NCBI GenBank assembly: GCA_964510515.1
Contig: CAZEAU010000009.1
Coordinates: forward strand, 16,214 to 80,213
Length of the DNA stretch: 64,000 nt
Origin: SURF-21 sp964510515
GTDB lineage: Bacteria; Actinomycetota; Geothermincolia; Geothermincolales; RBG-13-55-18
Reading direction: 5' to 3'
Part shown: positions 41,520 through 50,710 of the stretch, in pieces
Layout of the letters: each line of letters begins with the position of its first letter
How positions within the stretch are numbered: the stretch's first letter is position 1
Notes under the pieces: generated by a model
The model's database searches: none
What the model saw: the letters and a program-made list of their open reading frames with translations, nothing else
Told to the model about the DNA's origin: nothing
Made by a program: the position numbers and the translations under genes

Positions 41520-42296
41520 ATGGAGGTCGAAGTCGAGCGCAGCGGCAAGGTCTGCACGGTCATCATCAACCGGCCCGAGGTGAAGAACGCCATAGATTAC
41601 GAGACCTCCAGGCAGCTCGCCGAGGCATTCCGCGCCTTCGAGGCGGACGATTCGGCGTACGTGGCGGTGCTCTGGGGGGCGCACGGCACCTTCTGCGCCG
41701 GTGCCGACCTCAAGGCGCTGGCGGCTGACCCCTTACGGGAGGCGCAGCGCCTCAGCGAGGACATGGAGGCGGATGGCCCCCTGGGGCCGACGCGTATGCT
41801 CCTCTCCAAACCCGTGATCGCGGCCATTTCCGGTTACTGCGTGGCGGGGGGCGTGGAGCTGGCGATATGGTGCGACCTGAGGGTGGCGGAGGAGGACGCC
41901 GTGCTGGGCATCTTCGAGCGCCGCTTCGGCGTGCCGCTCATCGACGGCGGCACGCAGCGCCTGCCGCGCCTCATCGGCATGAGCCGCGCCATGGACATGA
42001 TCCTCACCGGGCGCCCCGTGGGGGCGCGGGAGGCGCTGGAGATAGGGCTGGTCAATCGCGTCGTGGAAAAAGGGAAGTCCCGCGATGCCGCCGAGGAAAT
42101 CGCCGCACGGCTCTGCGAGTTTCCCCAGACCTGTATGCGCAACGACCGCGAGGCTCTTTACCGCGGCATCGGCCAGCCTTTCGGCGCCGGTCTGGAGCTT
42201 GAGTACAAGCTCGGCATCAAGACTCTGGAGAGCGGGGAGACCGTTTCCGGCGCAGGTCGTTTCACCCGGGGCGAGGGCAAACACGGAATCTTCTAG
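41520..42296 (+). CDS. Enoyl-CoA hydratase/isomerase (crotonase family)
   Basis: A 258-residue crotonase. ATG at 41520 has AGGGAGGTG 8 bases upstream; the same frame is open far upstream through the hydrolase gene, but codon use shows that is not coding. The oxyanion-hole segments are FCAGADLKALA and ISGYCVAGGVELAIWCDL. Where classic hydratases carry the first catalytic Glu, this protein has ERRFGVPLIDGGTQRLPRLI (Asp and no Glu at the usual first site), so isomerase or hydrolase chemistry is as likely as hydration. It faces the SHMT-like gene tail to tail with 12 bases between. Confidence 0.87.
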   Translation: MEVEVERSGKVCTVIINRPEVKNAIDYETSRQLAEAFRAFEADDSAYVAVLWGAHGTFCAGADLKALAADPLREAQRLSEDMEADGPLGPTRMLLSKPVIAAISGYCVAGGVELAIWCDLRVAEEDAVLGIFERRFGVPLIDGGTQRLPRLIGMSRAMDMILTGRPVGAREALEIGLVNRVVEKGKSRDAAEEIAARLCEFPQTCMRNDREALYRGIGQPFGAGLELEYKLGIKTLESGETVSGAGRFTRGEGKHGIF

Positions 42297-42308
42297 CGAG
42301 GCCAGCTT

Positions 42309-43463
42309 CTACGTGAGCGGTGTCTGACGCACAGGATGATTATTCCCGTCAGTGCCGCCAGAGCGCTTGACCCCATTGCGGGCGATGCGGTCGGCGATGT
42401 CCTGCATATCGCGGGGGCCCATGCCGAGGTGGGTGACTTCGGCGGTCCCCAGGCGCCCCCAGCGGTCGATAAATATCCCTGCCGCCTCCAGGTCCCGGCA
42501 CAGCTTCTCCTTTTCAGCTTCGCCGAGGTCGAGCAGCACCTGGTGGGATGCGGTGTAGCCGCGCTCGCGGAAGCGCACCGGCACCCCGAGCCCGTCCAGG
42601 GCGCGGGCCAGCGCGCGCGAATTCTCCACCACGCGGGCCCCGTAGCCGGGATCGTCAAGCATTTCCTCCAGGGCGACGCCCAGGGCGGCGATACGGTTGA
42701 GATGGGGGTTGTCCACCAGGCCTATGCCGTATTCCAGGTCGAGTTCCAGCATCCCGCGCATGGAGGCGGCCACAAGCGGCGAGCCGGTAAGGACCAGCCC
42801 GCCCTGCGGCCCGTAGAAAGTCTTATGGGTGCTGCCGATGAGCATGTCGGCGCCCTCCCGCAGGGGGTCCTGGAACTCGCCGCAGGCGATGAGTCCGAGC
42901 ACGTGGGAGCCGTCGTAGACCAGGAGGCAGTCGTGGGCCGCCTCCTCCAGGCCGCGCCTGATATCGCTCACGGGATGGGGGAAGGGGATGAAGGAAGCGC
43001 CGAGAAAAGCCAGCTTCACTTGCTCTTCCACCAGCAGCTTTGCCGTGCTCGCCGTGTCGATGGCCAGGCTCTCCTCATCGGCAGGTATGGTCACCCTGCG
43101 GCGGTGGAACTTTTCCAGACCGAAGGGATATCCACCCGCGGTGAAGGGAAGCATGGCCACGGCGTCGCCCGGCGAGGTGAAAGCGGAGACCGCCGCCAGC
43201 ACGCAGAGGTTTCCCGACACCGACGAGACCAGGGCATGCTCCGCCCGGAAGAGCCTTCGCGCCAGGCTTTCGGTGGCCGCGACTATCTCGCGCGCGCAAG
43301 ACGAGCCGCCGTAGCCCTCGTCCTCATACCTCCCCGCCAGGTCGCTGGCCAGGGCCGCCCGCACCCGCGGCGAGAGGAAGTTCTCCGAGGCCACCAGGTT
43401 CAATCCGCCCTCGCGCAGGCGCGAGTGCTCCGCGATTAGCTTCTCTATGGCGTAGCGCCGCAT
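42309..43463 (-). CDS. SHMT-like PLP-dependent enzyme
   Basis: A 384-residue fold-type I PLP enzyme resembling serine hydroxymethyltransferase. The PLP lysine lies in GSTHKTFYGPQGGLV, and VYDGSHVLGLIACGEF matches the cofactor Asp-x-x-His block. The N-terminus has LNLVASENFLSPRV as in SHMT, but the folate/active-site YYGGCE block reads YGGSSCAREI, so the aromatic pair is lost. Length is about 30 residues under typical GlyA. ATG at 43463 has GGGAGGTGG upstream. It may use a different aldol substrate or carrier than tetrahydrofolate; family assignment is safe, reaction is not. Confidence 0.82.
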   Translation of the reverse strand: MRRYAIEKLIAEHSRLREGGLNLVASENFLSPRVRAALASDLAGRYEDEGYGGSSCAREIVAATESLARRLFRAEHALVSSVSGNLCVLAAVSAFTSPGDAVAMLPFTAGGYPFGLEKFHRRRVTIPADEESLAIDTASTAKLLVEEQVKLAFLGASFIPFPHPVSDIRRGLEEAAHDCLLVYDGSHVLGLIACGEFQDPLREGADMLIGSTHKTFYGPQGGLVLTGSPLVAASMRGMLELDLEYGIGLVDNPHLNRIAALGVALEEMLDDPGYGARVVENSRALARALDGLGVPVRFRERGYTASHQVLLDLGEAEKEKLCRDLEAAGIFIDRWGRLGTAEVTHLGMGPRDMQDIADRIARNGVKRSGGTDGNNHPVRQTPLT

Positions 43464-43709
43464 GCCGCCACCTCCCGCCTCCGATAATACTCCTTCGCAG
43501 GCGCGAGAGGGAGATGCGGCGCGGGGTCGGCACGCACGGTTTGAACGGCCGGCGTCCCCGCGCCGCGCACGGGGCCTTGCCAGGAGCCTCAAGCCGTAAG
43601 GGTGTCTATCTGTGCTGCCCGCTTGCCCGATAACTATGGGGTCGGCCGCAGCGGAGCGTGCACAGCGGAGCGAGACCCTTGCCCCGGGGCTCGAGCCGGA
43701 AATGCGCTC

Positions 43710-43994
43710 CTAGCCGTATTCTATGACCACGCCGGTGCCGCCGGCGGGGTAGGAGAAGTCGATGGCTCCCGGCTCGCACACCTCCCAGCAGGCGGCGCAC
43801 TCCAGGCACAGGTCCTGATACCTCACCGCGAGCTTGGCCTTTCCCTGCTTCACCGCCCAGAGGTTGAAGGAGCAGACCATGGCACACAGGCCGCAGCCGT
43901 TGCATTTCTCGCGGTCGTAGTGGATGAAGTCCCCCATCTTGTCGGAATCGACCCGCTTCACCAGCTCGAAGAAATCGAGGTTGTCCAGGTCCAT
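43710..43994 (-). CDS. FixX-like dicluster ferredoxin
   Basis: A 94-residue ferredoxin with two [4Fe-4S] motifs, CNGCGLCAMVC and CLECAACWEVCEPGAI. The size and the position directly after a FixC-like flavoprotein (ATG adjoining its TAG) fit FixX, which together with FixC forms the Etf:quinone oxidoreductase-like dehydrogenase. Start ATG at 43994. It is the last gene of the etf locus. Confidence 0.87.
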   Translation of the reverse strand: MDLDNLDFFELVKRVDSDKMGDFIHYDREKCNGCGLCAMVCSFNLWAVKQGKAKLAVRYQDLCLECAACWEVCEPGAIDFSYPAGGTGVVIEYG

Positions 43995-45479
43995 CTACCT
44001 CACCTCCCGCGCTACCGCCTCGCGCGGCAAGGGGGCGTCCTGCCTCGCTGCCGGGTCGAGATAAGGAGCCATCTTCCTGGAGAGCTTGGCGACGACCTTG
44101 AAGTAGTTGGCGTCGGAGAGGCGTCGCAGCCCCGGTATCTTGGGCTTGACGGCGAGCAGCATCCTTTTCACGTTGCTGGGCCAGATGCCGCGGGCCATGG
44201 GGGCGATGTGGGTCTTGCCGAAATCGGCAAACTCCGGCGCCAGGTCCATGAGGTGCCCCAGGTGCTGGTTGAAGCAGTCCATGTGGGCGTCTCCCCAGTC
44301 GAAGACGATGGAGAAGGGGTGAAGCATGGAGAACTCCAGCAGCAGCTGTATCTGCCGCTCCATGAGCTTGGGGTCGAAGACGGTGGAGTTCCAGAGGTTG
44401 ACGAACTCCTCCCCGAACTCGTGCTCCTTGCCCAGGTCGGAGGCCTTCCAGCGCCGCTCGTATTCGACCAGGGCGCTCTCCGAGGTATCCCCCCGGGAGA
44501 TGGCCCAGGCGGCGGTGTTCGCGGCCTCGCGCCCGGAGATGAGGGCGTGCCAGATGCCCTCCGCCTCCAGGGGGCAGGGGAAACCCGCCGCGTCTCCCAC
44601 CAGCATCATCCCCCCCATGTAGGTCTTGGGAGGCTTTTTCAGCCAGGGCAGGAGGTGGGCCTGATACTCGCGCGGCTTGGCCTCGATGGCCCGGCACATG
44701 GCCTGGAAGCCCGGTATCTTGACCACTTTCTTGATCATGTCCAGGGGCTTCTCGTCCCAGTCGTCGCGCAGCCACTGCCCGCACCCGATGTGGAAGCCGT
44801 CGCGGAAGTTGACCTGATAGGTGCCGTAAAGGGGCCCGAACCACACCCACTCGGCGTTGCCGATGACGTCGTCCATCTTCTCCTCGTTGCAGCCGAAGTC
44901 CAGCTGCGGGACCAGGGTGCAGCCCCCATCCCAGCGGCCGCGCATCCCCGCCTTGCGGGCCATGGTGGACATGGCTCCGTCGGCGGCGATGACCACCTCC
45001 GCGCCCACGGGCTCGCCCTTCTCCGTCCTCACCCCGGTCACCACGCCGTCCTTCATGATCACGTCCGAGATGAGGGTGGAGGTGCGCAACTCGGCCCCGG
45101 CCGCCACCGCCTTGTCGGCCAGGAAGGGATCCAGGTCCCGGCGGTAGATGCTGATGCCGTCCATGCCGTGCGTCCAGCGGTTGGCGCAGAGGTCCGAGCC
45201 GGTGGTGCCGCTGCGGTAGCGCAGGCGGTTGTGCTCGTCGACGAGGTTTATCACCACCATCTCTATCTTGCGTACCGAGGGGAGTTTGCTCAGCTCCTCC
45301 GTGAGCTCGGGGAAATCACGCCACCACCTCTGGCCCAAGCCGCACCCGGAGGAGTTCTTCTCCCCCGATTTGCGCCCCCGTTCGAAGAAGACCGTCTTCA
45401 GCCCGGCCTCGGCGGCCGTCTTGGCGGCGTAGGAACCCCCCGGGCCTCCGCCGACGACCACCACGTCCCATTTCTCCAT
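43995..45479 (-). CDS. FixC-like FAD oxidoreductase (Etf-quinone/geranylgeranyl reductase family)
   Basis: A 494-residue flavoprotein. FAD motifs: DVVVVGGGPGGSYAAKTAAE at the N-terminus, AEVVIAADGAMSTMARKAG in the middle and MMLVGDAAGFPCPLEAEGIW near residue 315, all typical of FixC/ETF-QO-like proteins. The segment RKSGEKNSSGCG resembles the family substrate loop. It is followed at once by a FixX-like ferredoxin and preceded, after 202 bases, by the etf/GlcD genes. It likely passes electrons from Etf to quinone or to ferredoxin. ATG at 45479 with GGGGGTG 8 bases upstream. The C-terminal 150 residues (HPFSIVFDWGDAHMDCFNQH) extend beyond E. coli FixC. Confidence 0.85.
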   Translation of the reverse strand: MEKWDVVVVGGGPGGSYAAKTAAEAGLKTVFFERGRKSGEKNSSGCGLGQRWWRDFPELTEELSKLPSVRKIEMVVINLVDEHNRLRYRSGTTGSDLCANRWTHGMDGISIYRRDLDPFLADKAVAAGAELRTSTLISDVIMKDGVVTGVRTEKGEPVGAEVVIAADGAMSTMARKAGMRGRWDGGCTLVPQLDFGCNEEKMDDVIGNAEWVWFGPLYGTYQVNFRDGFHIGCGQWLRDDWDEKPLDMIKKVVKIPGFQAMCRAIEAKPREYQAHLLPWLKKPPKTYMGGMMLVGDAAGFPCPLEAEGIWHALISGREAANTAAWAISRGDTSESALVEYERRWKASDLGKEHEFGEEFVNLWNSTVFDPKLMERQIQLLLEFSMLHPFSIVFDWGDAHMDCFNQHLGHLMDLAPEFADFGKTHIAPMARGIWPSNVKRMLLAVKPKIPGLRRLSDANYFKVVAKLSRKMAPYLDPAARQDAPLPREAVAREVR

Positions 45480-45681
45480 GACCGCAGCACCCCCTTCGTG
45501 AACTACCCCCGGAGCCTTGGAGCCTGATGCTGCTCGATGCACGGAAGTTGCTGTGTCGAAGGGGTCCCAGACAGAACAGACCGCCCCCCGCCCAAGCCCG
45601 TATTCTTCCCCCCTTCCCCCCCTGTCCTTTCCGTCCGGCCGCGCAGCGTGCGGGCAGCGCCCCGCCGCCGGTTGTTTGCGT

Positions 45682-47358
45682 CTAAGCCGGAGGACCCTCG
45701 TCGGTCCAGGAGAACTCGGCCGCCAGGCGGTCCAGCTTTTCCTTCACCGCGGAGTCCACAACGGAGAAATCGAAATCGACCTCGTCGCAGTACATGCCGG
45801 TATCCGCGGCGCGTCCCGCGTCGAGGAAGAGAGAGATCTTCTTCTGCCAGTCGTTGTAGTGGCCCATCATGGGGCTGACCACCTCGCGCAGGCGCGCGTC
45901 GGTCACCGAGAGCGGCTCCATGCACAGCTCGATCGCCCCCACCGAGAACTCGACGAAGAGCGGCTCCAGCGAGGCCAGGTGCTTGGGGTCGCTGGCCCGG
46001 TACTGGAAGATCTCCTCGCAGTGCCCCCAGGTGTTCTGCTCGTAGAGGGCCATGAAGGGGTTGTCGGCGAGGTCGTCCAGGATGCCCTCGCGGTCTATCC
46101 ACTTCTGCTTGATCGCCTCGCCCGCGGCCGCCCAGCTCATCTGGGTGTCCCAGGCCTCGTTGCGGGCCAAGGCGGTGCTGAAGAGTCCCCCGGCGCGGAA
46201 AACCATGGGGATGGCGCTGACCCTGAGGAAGTTCATGACCATCATGGGGCCGATGGCCGCGGCCTGCATGGTCTCCATGGAAAGCCCTCCGAACTCGGCG
46301 ATGATCTCCTTGAGCACCGCCTCCTGATGGTCGATCTCCCCCGGTGAGCTCCCCACCAGGACGACGGTGCACCCCCATTTAAGCGTCTTGCTCAACACGT
46401 CCCGCAAGGCGCGCGTCCTGGAGATGTTCTGCAGCAGGTGGGGGGCGAAGGTGTTGATATAGGCCCCCACCGCCGTGCGCGTGAAGAGGTAGGCCAGCTC
46501 CGATTCCCCCATCTTGTACACGGCCTCGTTCAGGCTGGCGAGGTCGGGGAAGAAACAGAGGTGGAAGCGCATGGTCTGCGGCGGTTCGGTCTGGGAGTCG
46601 AGCAGCATCCCCTCCGTCTTCATCTGCGGGGCCCCCGGCCAGTTGTAGAGCTTGAGGGAACATTTGGTGAATATCCCCAGGCCGCCCAGGGCGCCTGCGG
46701 AGCCGCGCATGATGCCGCGCAGCGAGGGTCCGGGGCCGTCGGGGCAGAACCAGTCCAGTCCAGAATCCAGGGACCCCACCCGCAGCACCTCGCCGTCCGG
46801 GAGCACCCATTCCGCGCCCAGGAGGTTGCGGTGTCCGTAGCTCATATACACCCCGTCCCAGCCGACCCCCCATCCCGAGGTGGCGCTGGCCAGGGGGGAG
46901 CACACCGGCCCCGCTCCGATGATGTGGATGTTGAGTCCCAGCTTCATGCACTCCGCCTGCAGCTGGGCGCCGCAGTTATACGGCTCGACCACGGCATACA
47001 TGTTCTTCTCGTCTATCTCCAGGATGCGGTTCATGCGCCGCAGGTCCACCTGCACCGCGTTGTCATAGGTGCACCCGGAATAGACCCCCCAGCCGGTGGA
47101 GAAGGCCTTGAACTTGAGGCCGTGCCGGTTGCAGGCGCGCACCACTTCCTGCACCTCCTCGGTGCTGGCGGGCAGGACCACCGCCACCGGGCGCTTGACC
47201 CACTTGGCGGGATCGGTGTTGATGGTGGGCTGCCAGGTATAGCCGTCAAGCACTCCGGGCTCGCGGGAGACATTCTCTGCCCCCACCGCCTTCTCGAGGT
47301 CGCGGTAGGCCTCGTCGCTGATGGTCTTGAAGGGGAGGGTCGTGCTTGCAGAGGTCAT
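45682..47358 (-). CDS. GlcD-type FAD-linked oxidase, second copy in the etf locus
   Basis: A 558-residue VAO/PCMH-fold flavoprotein. The FAD-binding core shows VKRPVAVVLPASTEEVQEVV, FKAFSTGWGVYSGCTYDNAV and CSPLASATSGWGVGWDGVYM, then EWVLPDGEVLRVGSLD and GSAGALGGLGIFTKCSLKLY. The C-terminal domain lacks the classic DPxxxLNPGK ending of GlcD. Substrate is unknown; lactate-, glycolate- or aryl-ether-type oxidation would fit the family. ATG at 47358 is chosen over GTG at 47367. It lies 16 bases after the CCG gene, within a run of co-directional genes headed by etfA. Confidence 0.83.
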   Translation of the reverse strand: MTSASTTLPFKTISDEAYRDLEKAVGAENVSREPGVLDGYTWQPTINTDPAKWVKRPVAVVLPASTEEVQEVVRACNRHGLKFKAFSTGWGVYSGCTYDNAVQVDLRRMNRILEIDEKNMYAVVEPYNCGAQLQAECMKLGLNIHIIGAGPVCSPLASATSGWGVGWDGVYMSYGHRNLLGAEWVLPDGEVLRVGSLDSGLDWFCPDGPGPSLRGIMRGSAGALGGLGIFTKCSLKLYNWPGAPQMKTEGMLLDSQTEPPQTMRFHLCFFPDLASLNEAVYKMGESELAYLFTRTAVGAYINTFAPHLLQNISRTRALRDVLSKTLKWGCTVVLVGSSPGEIDHQEAVLKEIIAEFGGLSMETMQAAAIGPMMVMNFLRVSAIPMVFRAGGLFSTALARNEAWDTQMSWAAAGEAIKQKWIDREGILDDLADNPFMALYEQNTWGHCEEIFQYRASDPKHLASLEPLFVEFSVGAIELCMEPLSVTDARLREVVSPMMGHYNDWQKKISLFLDAGRAADTGMYCDEVDFDFSVVDSAVKEKLDRLAAEFSWTDEGPPA

Positions 47359-47374
47359 CTCGCCCACCCCCTCC

Positions 47375-48655
47375 TCAGGCTGTCGCCGTCTCGGTTATGC
47401 CCGCCGCGCGCAGCGCCAGGTCGGCCAGGTCGTAGACGGGCAGCTCCAGGCCGGATTCGGCGGCGGCGTCGCGGAAGACACGTACGCACCAGGGGCAGGC
47501 GGTGACCAGGGCCTCGGCCCCGGTGGCGCGGGCCTCCTCCAGGCGCTCGTTCGCCGTCCACAGCGCGAAGTCCGGCCAGGCCTCGAGCACCCCGCCCCCG
47601 GCGCCGCAGCACCAGGAGTACTCCCGGATGCGCTCCATCTCCACCAGCTCCATGCCGGGGATGGCCTGGATGAGGTTGCGGGGGGCGTCGAAGATGCCCT
47701 TGCGCCCGGCGCGCTTGAGCGACATGGGACGCTCGAGCTTATCGCCGCTCCAGTCCGCCAGGAAGGGCTCGCCCATCCTCCCCAGGTGGCAGGGGTCGTG
47801 GTAGGTGACGAGCATGGGCACGCTCTCGCGCAGGCGCAGCCTCCCCTCATCCGCCAGGCGCTCAAGATACTGGGTGATGTGCAGCACCTCGCAGGGCAGC
47901 TCCTTGCCCATGCGCGGATAGAGGTACTTGAGGTGGGCGTAGCCGTCCGCGCAGGGGGTGACCAGTATCTCCGCGCCCGAGGCCTTGACCCGGCTCAAGA
48001 GGTCGTCGGCGTAGTTCTCGGCCTCGCCGCGATAGCCCAGTTCGTAGGCACGGCCGCCGCAGCAGGACTCCTCGGCACCGGCTATGCCCAGGTCCACCCC
48101 GGCCGCGAGCAGCAGCCGGGCCGCGCCCCTCACCGTGTCCCTGAGGTCGGGGTCGTAGGAGTAACGGCAGCCGGCGTGCAGGAGCGCCTCGCAGCGCTCG
48201 CTGTTGATATCCTTGAGGGGCAGGCCCTCGGCCCACTCGCCGCGCTTGGCCTTGGGCTCACCCAGCATGTTGTCCTCCCGCTTGAGAGCATCGATCACCG
48301 CCATATGCTCGATGATGAGCTCGCCCGCCTCGATGCAGTGGGCGCGCAGCTCCAGCAGCACCTCGGTGAGGTCGATATCGTCGCGGTACACCTTGCAGGC
48401 GGTATCGCAGGCCCCGCACAGCTGGCACTTGAAGATGATCTCGGCCACGTTGTCGTTGAGTTCACTGCGGCCCGAGAGGATGGAATTGCCGATGATCATC
48501 CTCCCCGAGCCGGAGTAGGCGTGGAAGTTGTAGCGGCAGATGGAGGGGCAATTCATGGCGAAACGCCAGCTCTTGATCTGGTTGAAGGGGACCCACTTGC
48601 AGGAGGAGCAGCGGGAGCATCCCTCCATGTCCCTCTTGTAGTCGGCGAGCGCCAT
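47375..48655 (-). CDS. GlpC/HdrD-like CCG iron-sulfur protein of the etf locus
   Basis: A 426-residue protein. The N-terminus has CSRCSSC and a distant MNCPSIC, an unusual first cluster, then CQLCGACDTACK. CCG domain one has LHAGCRY, ESCCGGRAYELGYR and TPCADGYA, where the last CxxC is CADG and one ligand is lost. Domain two is complete: HDPCHLGR, WCCGAGG, ACPWCV. In GlcDEF and LDH systems the CCG subunit carries electrons away from the FAD oxidase. The gene lies between two FAD oxidase genes; its ATG adjoins the TAA of the first (TAAATG), with GGAGGAGG upstream. Confidence 0.85.
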   Translation of the reverse strand: MALADYKRDMEGCSRCSSCKWVPFNQIKSWRFAMNCPSICRYNFHAYSGSGRMIIGNSILSGRSELNDNVAEIIFKCQLCGACDTACKVYRDDIDLTEVLLELRAHCIEAGELIIEHMAVIDALKREDNMLGEPKAKRGEWAEGLPLKDINSERCEALLHAGCRYSYDPDLRDTVRGAARLLLAAGVDLGIAGAEESCCGGRAYELGYRGEAENYADDLLSRVKASGAEILVTPCADGYAHLKYLYPRMGKELPCEVLHITQYLERLADEGRLRLRESVPMLVTYHDPCHLGRMGEPFLADWSGDKLERPMSLKRAGRKGIFDAPRNLIQAIPGMELVEMERIREYSWCCGAGGGVLEAWPDFALWTANERLEEARATGAEALVTACPWCVRVFRDAAAESGLELPVYDLADLALRAAGITETATA

Positions 48656-50122
48656 TTAGACCACCTCCTCCTGGAAGCAAAGCTTGCCGCGGTTGAGCAC
48701 GTGATCCGGGTCCAGCATGTCCTTCACCTTTCTCAATGCGGCCACGGTGTCGGGGCAGCGGGCATAGGCCAGGTCGGCCCAGGGCCCGTAGGGTCGGCTG
48801 AAGAAGGCCCCGGCGGCGGAGAGGGCCTGCGAGGCCGCGGTGAAGAGCTCCCCCGCCTTGGCGGCGTCCGCCGGGTCGTAGTAGAGGGTGAATTCCAGGT
48901 GCACGTTCCGGCCCTGCTGTATGGGCTGGATATAGGTGCCTACCCGCTCCGGCGGGTAGCCGAAGCGCTCCGCCGTGGACTCCATGACCTCCATGAAAGA
49001 GGGCACCTTGTCCAGGGTGGTGAGGAAGAAGATGTCGGCGAAGGCCCCCTTGGGGGCCGCCTTGTAATAGGGATCCGGAGAGGGGGAGGCGAGGATGCGC
49101 TCCATCCTGCGGGCCGAACACCCCGCTACTCCGGGCAGCGCCTTCACGCCGCAAGCCTGGGCGTGGGCGGCGAGATCCTTCTCCTGGTAGGACATGCGCA
49201 TCTGCGGCAGATACTCGTAGCCCGAGACGCCGTAAACCACCGTCCAGGGGGCCAGCTCCTCGGCCAGCGCGTCCACCTTCTCCGCATCCTCGGCGATGAT
49301 CGTGGCCAGCTGGCGGGCGTTGAAGATGAGCCATTCGTCGCCCAGCTTGGGGCGCATGGCGCGGTAGGTGAAGTCGGAAAGGCGGGAGAGCCCGTCGTCG
49401 GGGACGAAATAGATTTTGTGGATGCTCGGCTTGACCTCCAGCTTGAGCGAGCACCAGGTCATCGCGGCCATGGTGCCCTGCGAGCCCTGCACGATGCGCA
49501 CGAAGTCGGTCTGCGCCGGCCCCATGGGGTTTTTCTGCGCCCCGCCCACCGCCCACTGCTGCTCGAGCGAGCCCGGCCCGGCGGCGGAGCCGGTGCGGAA
49601 GAGGTCGGAGGTGCCGAAGACCAGCTCGGTGCAGAGCATGGGGTCGGTCATGTCCCAGTGATACTTGGGGATGATGATGGGCTCGCGCTCCAGCGCCGAG
49701 GCCAGCACCGATTTCCCCCGCCGGGGCAGGAGCGGCATGAGCACCTTGAGGCCCATCTTGTCCACCTCGGGGATGAGGCGCTCGAAGGTCACGCCCGGCT
49801 CGATGAGGGCGACCTTGTTCCTGCGGTCGAGGCGCACGATCTTGTCCATGCCGGACATGTCCACGATCACCGCCTCTCCGGAGGGCACGGAGTCTCCGCG
49901 CAGCCGCGGGGGGGCCGAGGAGGAAAACACGAGGTTGAGGCCGTCTGTGCGGGCCAGCTTGATCAGCTGCCTGACCTCCGCCGTGGAGGAGGGGCGCACC
50001 GCCGCCAGGGGCCTGCCGCCCCCGACCGCACCCGCCGTATTGAAGGTGGAGAGGAAGGAGGGGTCCTCCGACACGTTGTCCGCGCCCACGACGGCCGCGA
50101 GTTTGTCCTTATCTATACCCAT
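48656..50122 (-). CDS. GlcD-type FAD-linked oxidase, first copy in the etf locus
   Basis: A 488-residue VAO/PCMH flavoprotein. FAD-binding segments: PLAAVRPSSTAEVRQLIKLA, NLVFSSSAPPRLRGDSVP and VIVDMSGMDKIVRLDRRNKV. The C-terminus DMLDPDHVLNRGKLCF matches the typical ending DPxxxLNPGK of lactate/glycolate dehydrogenase catalytic subunits. In anaerobes such proteins pair with EtfAB (as in the bifurcating lactate dehydrogenase LDH-Etf) or with CCG subunits. Here both partners are adjacent. ATG at 50122 has GGAAGGAGG upstream. Substrate not determinable. Confidence 0.84.
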   Translation of the reverse strand: MGIDKDKLAAVVGADNVSEDPSFLSTFNTAGAVGGGRPLAAVRPSSTAEVRQLIKLARTDGLNLVFSSSAPPRLRGDSVPSGEAVIVDMSGMDKIVRLDRRNKVALIEPGVTFERLIPEVDKMGLKVLMPLLPRRGKSVLASALEREPIIIPKYHWDMTDPMLCTELVFGTSDLFRTGSAAGPGSLEQQWAVGGAQKNPMGPAQTDFVRIVQGSQGTMAAMTWCSLKLEVKPSIHKIYFVPDDGLSRLSDFTYRAMRPKLGDEWLIFNARQLATIIAEDAEKVDALAEELAPWTVVYGVSGYEYLPQMRMSYQEKDLAAHAQACGVKALPGVAGCSARRMERILASPSPDPYYKAAPKGAFADIFFLTTLDKVPSFMEVMESTAERFGYPPERVGTYIQPIQQGRNVHLEFTLYYDPADAAKAGELFTAASQALSAAGAFFSRPYGPWADLAYARCPDTVAALRKVKDMLDPDHVLNRGKLCFQEEVV

Positions 50123-50137
50123 CTGCGTTCCTCCTTC

Positions 50138-50527
50138 CTAAGCGGCCCGTCCGGCCAAGGCTTTGAGTCGCTCTCCCAGCGAGGGGGGAGCGGTACCGGC
50201 GGCTGCCCTTCCCATGGTCGTGCGCATGCCCTTCACCATCAGCTTCCTCACCGCCGCGATGCCCAGCAGGCGGGACGCGAACCTCATCAGGTGGTCGTTG
50301 TCCAGATACTTCAGAAAGGGGCCGGCACGGTCCAGGAGGCGGTCGATCTTCATCACCGTGGCCTCGTCGGCTTCGTCCAGGCGGTTGAGGAGGTCTCCCA
50401 TGTTCATGCCGGTGTCGGCCATCACTCCCTCCAGGGCCTCGCCCTGAATGACCATGAACTTATCCAGCACACCGTTGCGGTAGGCGCACTGCATGACCCG
50501 GAAGACATCGGCGGGATCGAGCGACAA
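50138..50527 (-). CDS. Small conserved protein of the etf locus, function unknown
   Basis: A mostly helical protein of 129 residues (TTG at 50527, with GGAGG 8 bases upstream; GTG at 50536 is the alternative but overlaps the ribosome site). It has a DUF1641-like look: a helical core MGDLLNRLDEADEATVMKID followed by LLDRAGPFLKYLDNDHLMRF. Proteins of that kind often accompany FAD- or heterodisulfide-type redox subunits, but I cannot confirm the family by eye. It sits 15 bases before the first FAD oxidase gene, so co-function is likely. Confidence 0.55.
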   Translation of the reverse strand: MSLDPADVFRVMQCAYRNGVLDKFMVIQGEALEGVMADTGMNMGDLLNRLDEADEATVMKIDRLLDRAGPFLKYLDNDHLMRFASRLLGIAAVRKLMVKGMRTTMGRAAAGTAPPSLGERLKALAGRAA

Positions 50528-50710
50528 TCTATTCACCTCCAGCTATCCGAGCGGGGCGCGTTGCGCGTCCCGCGGGGTGGAATGCGCCCCGCGCCGTGTC
50601 CGTCCGGCCCCGCGCTCAGGTGCGCGGCGGAAAGCCGGCGCCCGGCCGCATCCCCCACAGAATCGGCTACCTTATCCACAAGAATTCGCTGTTCATACCC
50701 GTGCATACCT

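Noticed and set aside
40575..42296. Fusion of a hydrolase-region frame with the crotonase
   Set aside because: The upstream part is a shifted frame of the hydrolase gene; a good ribosome site and ATG at 41520 start the crotonase.
42366..42382. TTGACCCCATTGCGGG as a repeat copy
   Set aside because: It is within the 3' end of the SHMT-like gene and lacks the paired arm.
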